Source of the DNA: Planctomycetota bacterium | Lineage (GTDB): Bacteria > Planctomycetota > UBA1135 > GCA-002748355 | Assembly (NCBI GenBank): GCA_020638795.1 | Contig: JACKHW010000003.1 | Coordinates: 248,001-312,000, forward strand | Length of the DNA stretch: 64,000 bases | Direction: 5' to 3' | Part shown: piece by piece, positions 50,187-58,378 of the stretch | Numbering within the stretch: the first letter of the stretch is position 1 | Layout: the number at the start of each line of letters is the position of its first letter | Program-made: the position numbers and the translations under genes | The notes under the pieces: model-generated | Database searches by the model: none | Seen by the model: the letters and a program-made list of their open reading frames with translations, nothing else | What the model was told of the DNA's origin: nothing

Positions 50187-50753
50187 ATGACCGAGTTCGT
50201 GCACACCGAACTGCCGGGCGTGCTGCGCATCAAGCCACGCGTCTTCGGCGATGCCCGTGGTTTCTTCGTCGAGACCTGGCAGCGCGAGCGCTACGCACAT
50301 GCGGGGATCGATCTCGCGTTCGTGCAGGACAATCACAGTCGTTCCAAGCACGGCACCCTGCGCGGCCTGCACCTCAACTGCGAGAAGCCCCAAGGCAAGC
50401 TCGTCCGCTGCGTCGAAGGCGAGATCTTCGATGTCGCGGTCGACGTGCGCAGAGGATCGCCGCACTATCGTCAGTGGGTCGGCGTGACACTCAGTGCCGA
50501 CAATTTCGAGCAAATCTGGGTTCCGCCGGGCTTCGCCCACGGCTTCCTCGTGCTCTCCGACATCGCCCAAGTTGAATACAAGGTGACCGACGTCTACTGG
50601 CCGCAGGGCGACCTCAACCTACGCTGGGACGACCCGGATCTCGGGATCGATTGGCCACTCGACCGGCTCACGGGAACACCGCTTCTCAGTGACCAGGACG
50701 CCGGCGCCGCGTCGCTGAGGGATCTCGAGCCGCGCTTGCTGCACTTCCACTGA
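50187..50753 (+). CDS. rmlC: dTDP-4-dehydrorhamnose 3,5-epimerase
   Basis: RmlC epimerises dTDP-4-keto-6-deoxyglucose to the L-lyxo form. The 188-residue cupin protein has FGDARGFFVETW, FVQDNHSRSKHGTLRGLHL (with a catalytic histidine in GLH), EGEIFDVAVDVR and WVPPGFAHGF, all diagnostic. GGAGGAGAAGG precedes the ATG at 50187. It supplies the step missing from the rmlABD set at the left of the window. It follows the hydroxylase genes by 40 bases and meets rsmB tail to tail with only four bases between stops. Confidence 0.95.
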   Translation: MTEFVHTELPGVLRIKPRVFGDARGFFVETWQRERYAHAGIDLAFVQDNHSRSKHGTLRGLHLNCEKPQGKLVRCVEGEIFDVAVDVRRGSPHYRQWVGVTLSADNFEQIWVPPGFAHGFLVLSDIAQVEYKVTDVYWPQGDLNLRWDDPDLGIDWPLDRLTGTPLLSDQDAGAASLRDLEPRLLHFH

Positions 50754-50757
50754 GACG

Positions 50758-52149
50758 TCACTCGACGCCTTCGGCCCCGTCCGCACTCTCGGTGGCGCCG
50801 CCGATTGAACCTTCGGTGGCCATCACATCAGCCGCCGAGTCGACCTGTCGCTTTCGGAACACGCCGGCGAAGAAGCCATCGCACGGATGACGGTGCGGGA
50901 ACGTCTCCAGAAACGTCCCACTCGCGTCCGTGAATTTCGAGGCGCGCTCCGAGCCGAAGATCTCGGCCACGCGCACGACATCGAGCGTCGGCTCTGTTGC
51001 CAGGACGCGTTCGACGACTCGTTGGTTCTCGTCCGGCAATACAGTGCACGTGGCGTAGATCATGCGTGCCTTGGGAGCCAGACGGCTCGCGACCCGCGTG
51101 CAGAGATCGATCTGGATCGCTTGCAGCCGTTCGACTTCGCGCTCGTCGGCGAAGAGTCGATCGCGCATGTCCGGGTTGCGCCGCAACGATCCGATGCCGC
51201 TGCACGGCGCATCGATGAGCACGCGATCGGCACGCGCGAGGAGCGCTTCGACTTCGTCCGTCCACGCATCGGCTCGAATGCGGAAGACGCGAAGATTGCG
51301 GACCCCGGCGCGCTTCGCGCGACGGCGGAGCTCTTCGAGTCGGGATGCGCTGACGTCGAGTGCGACGAGCGTGCCCCGGCCTGTCATCGCCGCAGCGATC
51401 GCGAGCGTCTTGCCACCTGCGCCAGCGCACGCGTCGACGACGATACCACCCGGCGGCGGCGCGACGAGCTCGGCGACGAGCTGACTCGCTTCGTCCTGGA
51501 GCTCGAACCATCCATGCCGGAAGGCCCAAGTACGAAAGAGCTGTGATGGTCCGAGCACTTCGAGGCTCGCCATCGCCATCTCGGTGCGCCGCACCTTGAT
51601 GCCATCGCGCTCGAGGCTCGCCATGCATGCTTCGACAGAGCACTGGAGCGTGTTGACGCGAATCGTGCGCGGCGCGTCTCCGGTGAGCGCGGTGGCCAAC
51701 GCGTCCGCCTCGTTCCCGAAGCGCTCGACGATGCGACGCGCGAGCGGGCGAGGCAGCGAACCGAGGATCTCGACGCGTCGCAGCGGATCGTCGATCCGTG
51801 CGAGCCGGCTCTCGAAGTTCGCCACGCGCTCCCAGTCGATCCAGGTGAGCGTTCGTTTCGCTTCGGCCGGTGAGAGCCCGCCGTCGAGCACACGTGACGT
51901 GAGCACGCGCACGGCGCCTTCGAGACTCTCGACGATCCCCGCGGGTGCCGCGTCCTCGAGTGCAGCGTCGATGCGCGCTCGTGAGGCGAGCACACGGTGC
52001 AGGAGCTGCTTGATCCGCTTCTGCTGACGCGGCTTGAGCTCGACCTGACGGAAGTAGCCACGCAAGAGTTGCGTGACACTCGCGCGCGACGTCGTCGCTT
52101 CGCGCCAAAGGGCGGCCACGATGGCGTCCGCGGGATCGAGATCGAGCAT
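50758..52149 (-). CDS. rsmB: 16S rRNA m5C967 methyltransferase
   Basis: RsmB methylates cytosine 967 of 16S rRNA. The 463 residues comprise an N-terminal NusB-like RNA-binding domain (about 1-145), a linker and a C-terminal SAM-dependent methyltransferase domain. The latter shows VDACAGAGGKTLAIA as motif I, DAPCSGIGSLRRNPD as motif IV and YATCTVLPDEN as motif VI with the catalytic cysteine. The last 30 residues (serine-, glycine-, glutamate-rich) are not conserved. It converges on rmlC. Confidence 0.93.
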   Translation of the reverse strand: MLDLDPADAIVAALWREATTSRASVTQLLRGYFRQVELKPRQQKRIKQLLHRVLASRARIDAALEDAAPAGIVESLEGAVRVLTSRVLDGGLSPAEAKRTLTWIDWERVANFESRLARIDDPLRRVEILGSLPRPLARRIVERFGNEADALATALTGDAPRTIRVNTLQCSVEACMASLERDGIKVRRTEMAMASLEVLGPSQLFRTWAFRHGWFELQDEASQLVAELVAPPPGGIVVDACAGAGGKTLAIAAAMTGRGTLVALDVSASRLEELRRRAKRAGVRNLRVFRIRADAWTDEVEALLARADRVLIDAPCSGIGSLRRNPDMRDRLFADEREVERLQAIQIDLCTRVASRLAPKARMIYATCTVLPDENQRVVERVLATEPTLDVVRVAEIFGSERASKFTDASGTFLETFPHRHPCDGFFAGVFRKRQVDSAADVMATEGSIGGATESADGAEGVE

Positions 52150-52284
52150 GGACGAGAGCGTATGGAATCAACGAGATCGTTGCACCGATACGGTCAGCGA
52201 TTCCGGAGGCCGGCATACATGACGGCTCCGGTTACGGGAATGCGGCCAAGGACTTGAGTCCCGAACCGCGTGGTGATTCGAAGA

Positions 52285-52545
52285 TCACACTCTACCCGCG
52301 GTCTGCTTTCGAATCGCGTCGACCGCACGCGCGAACTGCTCGACGCACGGGTCACATCCGCTGCCACAGCAACGGCGCCAGCCGTCGCCGTTCTCGAAGA
52401 CGAGGCGACGCACCGTTTCTCGAAAGGCCTCGTGGATCCCGTTGTCCTGCATCGCCTGCGTAAGGATCGCCTCGAACTCCGGCGACCCGTCGCGCGCGCG
52501 GCTCACGCGCTTCTTGCCGAAGAGTCGGGCAAAGAACGAGATCAT
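52285..52545 (-). CDS. Small CCGSGC-motif protein (oxidoreductase-like domain)
   Basis: This 86-residue protein (MISFFARLFGKKR start) ends with CCGSGCDPCVEQFARAVDAIRK. That motif resembles the short oxidoreductase-like domain (PF09791 type), in which CCGSGC followed by CV is invariant and the cysteines may bind metal or form disulfides. The rest is helical and basic. Its ATG overlaps the stop of the M16 peptidase gene (ATGA). The function of such domains is not known. Confidence 0.7.
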   Translation of the reverse strand: MISFFARLFGKKRVSRARDGSPEFEAILTQAMQDNGIHEAFRETVRRLVFENGDGWRRCCGSGCDPCVEQFARAVDAIRKQTAGRV

Positions 52546-54020
52546 TTCTTCGTGTCGGCGCCCCCAGGGGGTCCAGCTTGACCCTCGACGTCTGCGGGCG
52601 GTGCCGCCGACGCGGGAAGCGCAGCCGCGAAGCTGCCGAGCTCGAACGCGAAGCGCTCCCGGACGACCCGCGCGACGTCGGCGGCCGTCGTCTTGCGGAA
52701 CCGATCCATCAAGTCGGTCCGAAAGCCGAGGACGAGGGACGTGCCCCGCGAGAGCCCGGTGCGATACAGGCCATTGGGCGTCGCCGCGATGCGGAGCTGA
52801 GCGACCTTGGCACGCGCCTCGGGTCCCTCCTCGATCGATTCGAGATCGACCCCGGGCATCAGGAGTTGTTCTACCTGCCGCACGAGGATCGGTAGCGCTC
52901 CAGCGATCACGCGCTCCTGCGCAGCCGCGCGACTCGTCTCGAGGAACGACCGCAAGTCGTGACGAACGCCGTCGACATCTCGCTCGCCGTTGTTTCCGCG
53001 ACGGCCGAAGTAGGCGACTCGCGGCTCGTCGAGGATCGCATAGAGCGCTGGCCACAATCCGGCCTCGAGTTCTCGTCCCCGCGGTTTGAGCGAGTAGCTC
53101 GCGCGCTGTCCGAGCCACAATGCGCCGAGACCGAACGCAGCGAAATCGGAATCGGTAAACTCCGGCGCGCGAAACGCGACGACGCCGAACGGTGCACCGG
53201 CACGTGGGTGTGGCGTGATCGCTTCGCGCAGGACCGACGCCTCTCGAGCAGGAATCGGTTCGGGAACCGCGGGAGCTTCGATCTTCCCGAAGACATCGGT
53301 CCAGAATGCCAAGTCGCGTTTCGGGTCGACGTTGCCGACGACGACGAGCAAGGTCTTGTCGGGCCGATGCGTCCGCGTGACGGCCCTGCGCAGCATGGCC
53401 GTGTCGAGCGTCGCGATGTCTTGCCTGAGACCGATCCCGACAACGGACTCGGGAGTCCCCGCGAGGGCCATCGCGCGCGCTCGCCACTGCAACGCCGCGC
53501 CGGGGCGGATCTCGGTCATGTTCGCGATTTCGACCACGAGACGCGCACGTTCGCGATCGACGAGGTCTTGCGTGATCTCGAGCTTGCCCCGAAGCACATC
53601 CGCGAAGCGCCGCGCGTCGGACGAGATCTGCGATCGTTCTCCGATCGAGAAGTAGACGGTGTAGCGCGGTCGAGTCATCGCGTTGGCGACCTTGCGCTCA
53701 CGCGTCCAGCGCATCGCGTCCCAACCCTTGCGTTCGTCCGTGTCGGCGCACGTGACGAGGTGCTCGACGAAGTGCGCGAGCCCGACGCGACCCGGAGGGT
53801 CTTCGGTGTACCCGCACTTGACGAAGCAAAAGAGACCGACATCGTCAGCGCCCGGGACGGGCTCGAAGAGGATCTCGACTCCGCTGTCGAGTACGAGCGG
53901 CTCCTGCGCCGTGCAAAGCGACACGGGGCACGCGACCATCGCGAGCACGAGTGCGACAACCCGGCTGCTGCGGTGCAGTCCTGCGCATCTACCGAAGGCC
54001 AATGGGCACGCCGCGGACAC
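52542..54020 (-). CDS. Secreted M16-family (insulinase/pitrilysin-like) peptidase
   Basis: This 492-residue zinc protease is exported. It has a hydrophobic signal (about 19-38, ending CTAQ) and the inverted zinc motif H83-F-V-E86-H87. An N-terminal M16 domain and a C-terminal noncatalytic M16 domain follow (KTLLVVVGNVDPK between). The start is a GTG; it lies three bases after the downstream-direction stop of the preceding oppF gene. A Pro/Ala-rich tail (about 465-492) is present. Its substrate is unknown; it is cotranscribed with the peptide transporter genes, suggesting peptide turnover, but that is inference. Confidence 0.85.
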   Translation of the reverse strand: MSAACPLAFGRCAGLHRSSRVVALVLAMVACPVSLCTAQEPLVLDSGVEILFEPVPGADDVGLFCFVKCGYTEDPPGRVGLAHFVEHLVTCADTDERKGWDAMRWTRERKVANAMTRPRYTVYFSIGERSQISSDARRFADVLRGKLEITQDLVDRERARLVVEIANMTEIRPGAALQWRARAMALAGTPESVVGIGLRQDIATLDTAMLRRAVTRTHRPDKTLLVVVGNVDPKRDLAFWTDVFGKIEAPAVPEPIPAREASVLREAITPHPRAGAPFGVVAFRAPEFTDSDFAAFGLGALWLGQRASYSLKPRGRELEAGLWPALYAILDEPRVAYFGRRGNNGERDVDGVRHDLRSFLETSRAAAQERVIAGALPILVRQVEQLLMPGVDLESIEEGPEARAKVAQLRIAATPNGLYRTGLSRGTSLVLGFRTDLMDRFRKTTAADVARVVRERFAFELGSFAAALPASAAPPADVEGQAGPPGGADTKK

Positions 54021-54023
54021 GAC

Positions 54024-55100
54024 TCAGACCTCGAACCCGACCGTCATCCCGGTCTCGGACACTGGAGCCTTGCCGTCGTAGAGCCAGCACTGCACCGCGT
54101 GGGTACCGCTGACGAGGAAGGCAGGCGGTTCTTCCTGCGAGCAGCGCGGCATGACTTCGGGGCATCGCGTGTGGAAGTGACAGCCGGACGGCGGATTGAT
54201 CGGCGTCGGCACGTCGCCCTCGAGCAGGATGCGCTGGGGCTTGTCGTCCGGATCGGGCCTTGGAATCGCCGAGAGCAGAGCCCTCGTGTACGGGTGCGAA
54301 GGTTGGTCGAACAGCTCCTCGGTCATCGAGAGCTCGACGATCTGGCCGAGATACATCACCGCGATCCGACGACTGATGTGACGCACGACCGACAAGTCGT
54401 GCGCGATGAACAGGTAGCTCGGACGGCCGAGACTCTCATCCTCCTGCAGATCCATCAGGATGTTGAGGATCTGCGCTTGGATCGAGACGTCGAGTGCCGA
54501 CACGGCTTCGTCGCAGACGATGAACTTCGGATGCATCGCGAGCGCACGCGCGATGCCGATGCGTTGCCGCTGACCACCCGAGAACTCGTGCGGATAGCGA
54601 TTGACGTACTTGGGGCTCAGGCCGACGCGCTCGAGCAGTTCGGCGACACGGTCGCGGGCTTCGGCCTTCGTGTTGACGATGCCATGCACGAGTAGCGCTT
54701 CGCCGACGATCGCGGCGACCGTCATGCGCGGATTCAGCGACGAGTACGGATCCTGGAAGATGATCTGCATGTCCTCGCGCAGCGCACGCATGCGCGAGGA
54801 ATCGAGATCGAAGACGCTCTTGCCGTCGAACTGAACGTGGCCCGCGGTCGGGTCGATCAATCGCAGAATCGTGCGCCCGACCGTCGTCTTGCCGCATCCC
54901 GACTCGCCGACGAGGCCGAGCGTCTCGCCGCGACCGAGCGCGAACGAGACACCATCGACGGCCTTGACGTGACCGACGACCTTGCCGAGTAGACCCTTCT
55001 TGATCGGGAACCACTTCTTGAGGTCCCGCACTTCGAGCAACGGCTCGTGGCGCCGCGACGTGCCCGCGCCGTTCATGATGGACTCAGGATTCGTGCTCAT
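54024..55100 (-). CDS. Peptide ABC transporter ATP-binding protein (OppF/DppF-like)
   Basis: This 358-residue ATPase powers uptake with its partner. It has Walker A GESGCGKTT, the ABC signature SGGQRQRIG, Walker B VCDEAVSALD and the C-terminal oligopeptide-transporter extension with conserved cysteines (GCHFHTRCPEVMPRCSQEEP). The extension may bind an iron-sulfur cluster, as in DppF-like proteins. Its ATG overlaps the oppD-like stop (ATGA). It is the last ATPase gene before the M16 peptidase gene. Confidence 0.95.
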   Translation of the reverse strand: MSTNPESIMNGAGTSRRHEPLLEVRDLKKWFPIKKGLLGKVVGHVKAVDGVSFALGRGETLGLVGESGCGKTTVGRTILRLIDPTAGHVQFDGKSVFDLDSSRMRALREDMQIIFQDPYSSLNPRMTVAAIVGEALLVHGIVNTKAEARDRVAELLERVGLSPKYVNRYPHEFSGGQRQRIGIARALAMHPKFIVCDEAVSALDVSIQAQILNILMDLQEDESLGRPSYLFIAHDLSVVRHISRRIAVMYLGQIVELSMTEELFDQPSHPYTRALLSAIPRPDPDDKPQRILLEGDVPTPINPPSGCHFHTRCPEVMPRCSQEEPPAFLVSGTHAVQCWLYDGKAPVSETGMTVGFEV

Positions 55101-56098
55101 CGTGCGCCTCCCGCTGCTGTCTGCTGAGGTGCCCGCACCCAGCACGCGACTTCGTGACCGGGTTCGATTTCGACGAGCGGCGGCTCTTCCTTCGCGCATC
55201 GCTCTTCGGCGAGCGGACAGCGGTCCCGGAAACGACAGCCGGACGGGAAGTTGAATGCGGTCGGCACGTTGCCCTCGATCGCCTGCAAGCGCGCGTGCGG
55301 CTTGCCGGTAGCGGGAAGACTGCGGAACAAGCCCTCGGTGTACGGATGCTTGTAGTGCTTGTAGAGGCGGCGCACGTCCGCGCTCTCGATGACCTTGCCC
55401 GCGTACATCACGACCACGTCGTCGCACGTCTCCGCAACGACGCCGAGATCGTGCGTGATCAAGAGCACGGACAGGCCGGCGTCCCGCTGCAAGCCGCGGA
55501 TCAGGTCGAGGATCTGTGCTTGGATCGTGACGTCGAGTGCGGTCGTCGGTTCGTCGGCGATCAGCAACTTCGGGTTGCACGACAGCGCCATCGCGATCAT
55601 CACGCGCTGCCGCATCCCACCCGAAAGCTGGTGCGGATAGTCGTCGACTCGGGACTCGGGTGAAGGGATGCCGACCTTGCGCAGCATCTCGATCGCGATC
55701 TCGCGCGCCTGGTTTCGATCCACCTTCTGGTGCAGGAGCACAGCTTCCATGATCTGGTCGCCGACGGTGAACACGGGGTTCAGGGACGTCATCGGCTCCT
55801 GGAAGATCATCGAGATGTCGTTCCCGCGGATCTTGCGCATCTCCTCTTCGCTGAGGTGCAGGATCTCGGTGCCATCGAAGGTGATCTTTCCATCGACGAT
55901 CTGTCCCGGCGGGTTCGGAATCAGACGCATGATCGAGAGCGCCGTGACCGATTTTCCGCAACCGGACTCGCCCACGACACCGAGCACTTTGCCGCGCATG
56001 ATGCGGTACGACACGTCGTCGACGGCCTTCGCGACACCTTCGTCGGTGTAGAAGTACGTCTTGACGTTCGAGAGTTCGAGCAGAGGTCGTTCGCTCAT
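55097..56098 (-). CDS. Peptide ABC transporter ATP-binding protein (OppD/DppD-like)
   Basis: This 333-residue ATPase starts at ATG 56098 (MSERPLLELSNVKTYFYTDEG). It has GESGCGKSV, SGGMRQRVM, LLIADEPTTALDVTIQAQ and the C-terminal FNFPSGCRFRDRCPLAEERCAKEEPP extension. It forms the heterodimer with the OppF-like protein. The permease gene upstream ends 25 bases before its start. Confidence 0.95.
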   Translation of the reverse strand: MSERPLLELSNVKTYFYTDEGVAKAVDDVSYRIMRGKVLGVVGESGCGKSVTALSIMRLIPNPPGQIVDGKITFDGTEILHLSEEEMRKIRGNDISMIFQEPMTSLNPVFTVGDQIMEAVLLHQKVDRNQAREIAIEMLRKVGIPSPESRVDDYPHQLSGGMRQRVMIAMALSCNPKLLIADEPTTALDVTIQAQILDLIRGLQRDAGLSVLLITHDLGVVAETCDDVVVMYAGKVIESADVRRLYKHYKHPYTEGLFRSLPATGKPHARLQAIEGNVPTAFNFPSGCRFRDRCPLAEERCAKEEPPLVEIEPGHEVACWVRAPQQTAAGGAR

Positions 56099-56123
56099 TC
56101 GTGTGTTCCTTTGCAGCGCAAGC

Positions 56124-57332
56124 TCATGCGGCCTCCTGCGACGAAGTCTCTTCGTCGTCCATCTCTTCGATCCGGATCTTCTTGGACCCACTCGATCGCG
56201 GATCGAGCGCATCACGCAATCCGTCGCCGAGCAGGTTGAATGCGAGAACGGCGGCCACGATCGTGAACCCGGGGAACACCGTCATCCACCACGCCTTCGT
56301 GATGTATTCCTTGCCGTCGGCGACCATCTTTCCCCACGACGGCACGGGCTCGGGCACGCCGAGGCCGAGGAAGCTGAGGCTCGCCTCGACGAGGATCGTC
56401 GCACCGATGCCGAGCGTCGCGGCCACGATGACCGGGGCCAAGCAGTTGGGCGCGACGTGCCGGAGCATGATGCGCATGCTCGAGTAGCCGAGCGCGCGGC
56501 CGGCTTGGACGAAGTCGCGCTCCTTGAGACTCAGCACTTCGCTGCGCACGATGCGGCACGTCCCCATCCAACCCGTGACGCCGAGGATGACGACCATCAG
56601 GTGCACGCGAAACTCGGCAGGGACGGCGTCCTTGAAGAGCGCCATCACGACGAGGAGCAGCACGAGTCGCGGGATCGACAGCAAGTAGTCGACGAAGCGC
56701 ATCAGCGTGAAGTCGACCCACCCGCCGAAGAACCCAGCGAGCAATCCGAGCAGGAGTCCGAGCGACACAGAGAGCCCGACGGCGACGAAGCCGATCGTGA
56801 GGCTGATGCGCGATCCGTAGATGATGCGCGAGTAGATGTCGCGTGAGTACTGATCGCTTCCGAGCAAGTAGCCGTCGCTCAGCGGGCCGACGAGCTTGAG
56901 GTTTGCCGGATCCCGCAGGTAGTCGTAGCCATAGGGCGCGAGGAACGGCGCGAGGAACAGCAATAAGTAGAGGAACACGACGCCGAGGAGCCCCCAGTGC
57001 GCCATCGGCGAACGCACGAAGCGTTCACGCACGAGTGTCCACTGACTCTTGCCTTCGCGCGGGCGTTTGGCCTTGGGCCACCCGAGCCAGATCGAGAGGA
57101 CGGGAGACGCGATGAGCGTTACGAGCGCCATCACGTTCCAGAAGTCGAAGATCCACGAGCCGAAGCCGCGCGCGGCATCGATGTGCCGAGACAGCGCACC
57201 GGACACGAGCCCGAAGACGAGCGCGATTGGGGGCATCAGGAATGCGAGCATGAGCGCGACCCCGATCACCCGCGGTCCGTGGACGAGCTGGTGCACGATC
57301 GGCAGGCGAGAGACTCCACGCGATTCAGGCAT
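56124..57332 (-). CDS. Peptide ABC transporter permease (OppC/DppC-like)
   Basis: This 402-residue permease has a long N-terminal extension with two extra hydrophobic segments (about 20-45 and 65-82) before the standard OppC region. The core has the periplasmic loop GTDQYSRDIYSR-like text (LLGSDQYSRDIYSRIIYGSR) and the EAA-type loop QAGRALGYSSMRIMLRHVAPN for contact with the ATPases. The C terminus is charged. The extension makes it longer than the usual 300 residues. It is eight bases from the oppB-like gene. Confidence 0.93.
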   Translation of the reverse strand: MPESRGVSRLPIVHQLVHGPRVIGVALMLAFLMPPIALVFGLVSGALSRHIDAARGFGSWIFDFWNVMALVTLIASPVLSIWLGWPKAKRPREGKSQWTLVRERFVRSPMAHWGLLGVVFLYLLLFLAPFLAPYGYDYLRDPANLKLVGPLSDGYLLGSDQYSRDIYSRIIYGSRISLTIGFVAVGLSVSLGLLLGLLAGFFGGWVDFTLMRFVDYLLSIPRLVLLLVVMALFKDAVPAEFRVHLMVVILGVTGWMGTCRIVRSEVLSLKERDFVQAGRALGYSSMRIMLRHVAPNCLAPVIVAATLGIGATILVEASLSFLGLGVPEPVPSWGKMVADGKEYITKAWWMTVFPGFTIVAAVLAFNLLGDGLRDALDPRSSGSKKIRIEEMDDEETSSQEAA

Positions 57333-57340
57333 GCTGCACC

Positions 57341-58360
57341 TCAGTCATGGCGAATGCGCGGATCCGCGAAGCCGTAGAGAAGGTCGGCAGCCAGGTTGCC
57401 GAGGATGACCATGACGCTGAGCAACATCGCGCACGCGACGAGGAGCGGCGTGTCACGCTGTGTCACCGAGCCGACGAGCTCTTGCCCCATGCCGGGCCAA
57501 CCGAAGACGTATTCGATCAGCACCGCGCCGGACACGAGGAAGGGCATCATCAATCCGAGAATCGTGATGACCGGTAGGAGCGCGTTCCGGAGCACGTGAC
57601 GCAGGATGACCTTGCGCTCGGCGACCCCCTTCGCGCGTGCGGTACGCACGTAATCCTGACGCACGACCTCGAGGACCGAACTGCGGGTGTAGCGAGCGAC
57701 ACTCGCAGCCGACGCGAGGCCGAGCGCAATGACCGGCATCACGAGGTGCTGCGCCGTATCGATCCACTTCTCGAAGAAGCCGATCCTTACGTCGGTACTT
57801 TCGCCGAGGAGCTTCGCTTCTTCGATTGCGGCGACTTTGTCGAGGATCTCGTTGCCGACCATGCCGCTCGACGGCCACGACGGCCAAAGCTCGCTGACCA
57901 CGAGAATGAGCATCAGTGCGAGCCAGAAACCCGGCATCGAGTAGAGGAAGAAGCTCACGACGGTCAGCACGTTGTCCGTGAGGCTGTACTGTTTCACCGC
58001 CGAGATCACCCCGATGGTCATGCCGACGACGAAGATCACGAGCATCGACGCGCCACTGAGGAGCAGAGTGTTCGGCAGCGCGTCGCCGATGATCTGCGTG
58101 ACCGGTTTGAACTGCGCGAGCGACATGCCGAGATCGCCTTGCAGCACGTTGACGAACCATCGCCAGAACTGCACATACCACGGCTGATCCAGCCCGAAGT
58201 CCGCGCGGATCTTCGCGATCTGATCAACCGGCATGTCGGGGTTGATCCACAGCGCCGATGCGTCGCCGGGCACGAGCGCCATCAGCGCACGCAAGCCGAG
58301 TGCGACGAGCAGAACCATCGGGATCGCGCCGAGCAGTCGGCGCACCACGTAGCGGAACAT
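57341..58360 (-). CDS. Peptide ABC transporter permease (OppB/DppB-like)
   Basis: This 339-residue permease has about six hydrophobic helices, the N-terminal MFRYVVRRLLGAIPMV typical of DppB, and the EAA loop VRTARAKGVAERKVILRHVLRNALLP. It forms the translocation path with the OppC-like permease. It lies 18 bases after the substrate-binding protein gene. Confidence 0.95.
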   Translation of the reverse strand: MFRYVVRRLLGAIPMVLLVALGLRALMALVPGDASALWINPDMPVDQIAKIRADFGLDQPWYVQFWRWFVNVLQGDLGMSLAQFKPVTQIIGDALPNTLLLSGASMLVIFVVGMTIGVISAVKQYSLTDNVLTVVSFFLYSMPGFWLALMLILVVSELWPSWPSSGMVGNEILDKVAAIEEAKLLGESTDVRIGFFEKWIDTAQHLVMPVIALGLASAASVARYTRSSVLEVVRQDYVRTARAKGVAERKVILRHVLRNALLPVITILGLMMPFLVSGAVLIEYVFGWPGMGQELVGSVTQRDTPLLVACAMLLSVMVILGNLAADLLYGFADPRIRHD

Positions 58361-58378
58361 CGGAGAGGACGTCCGCGC

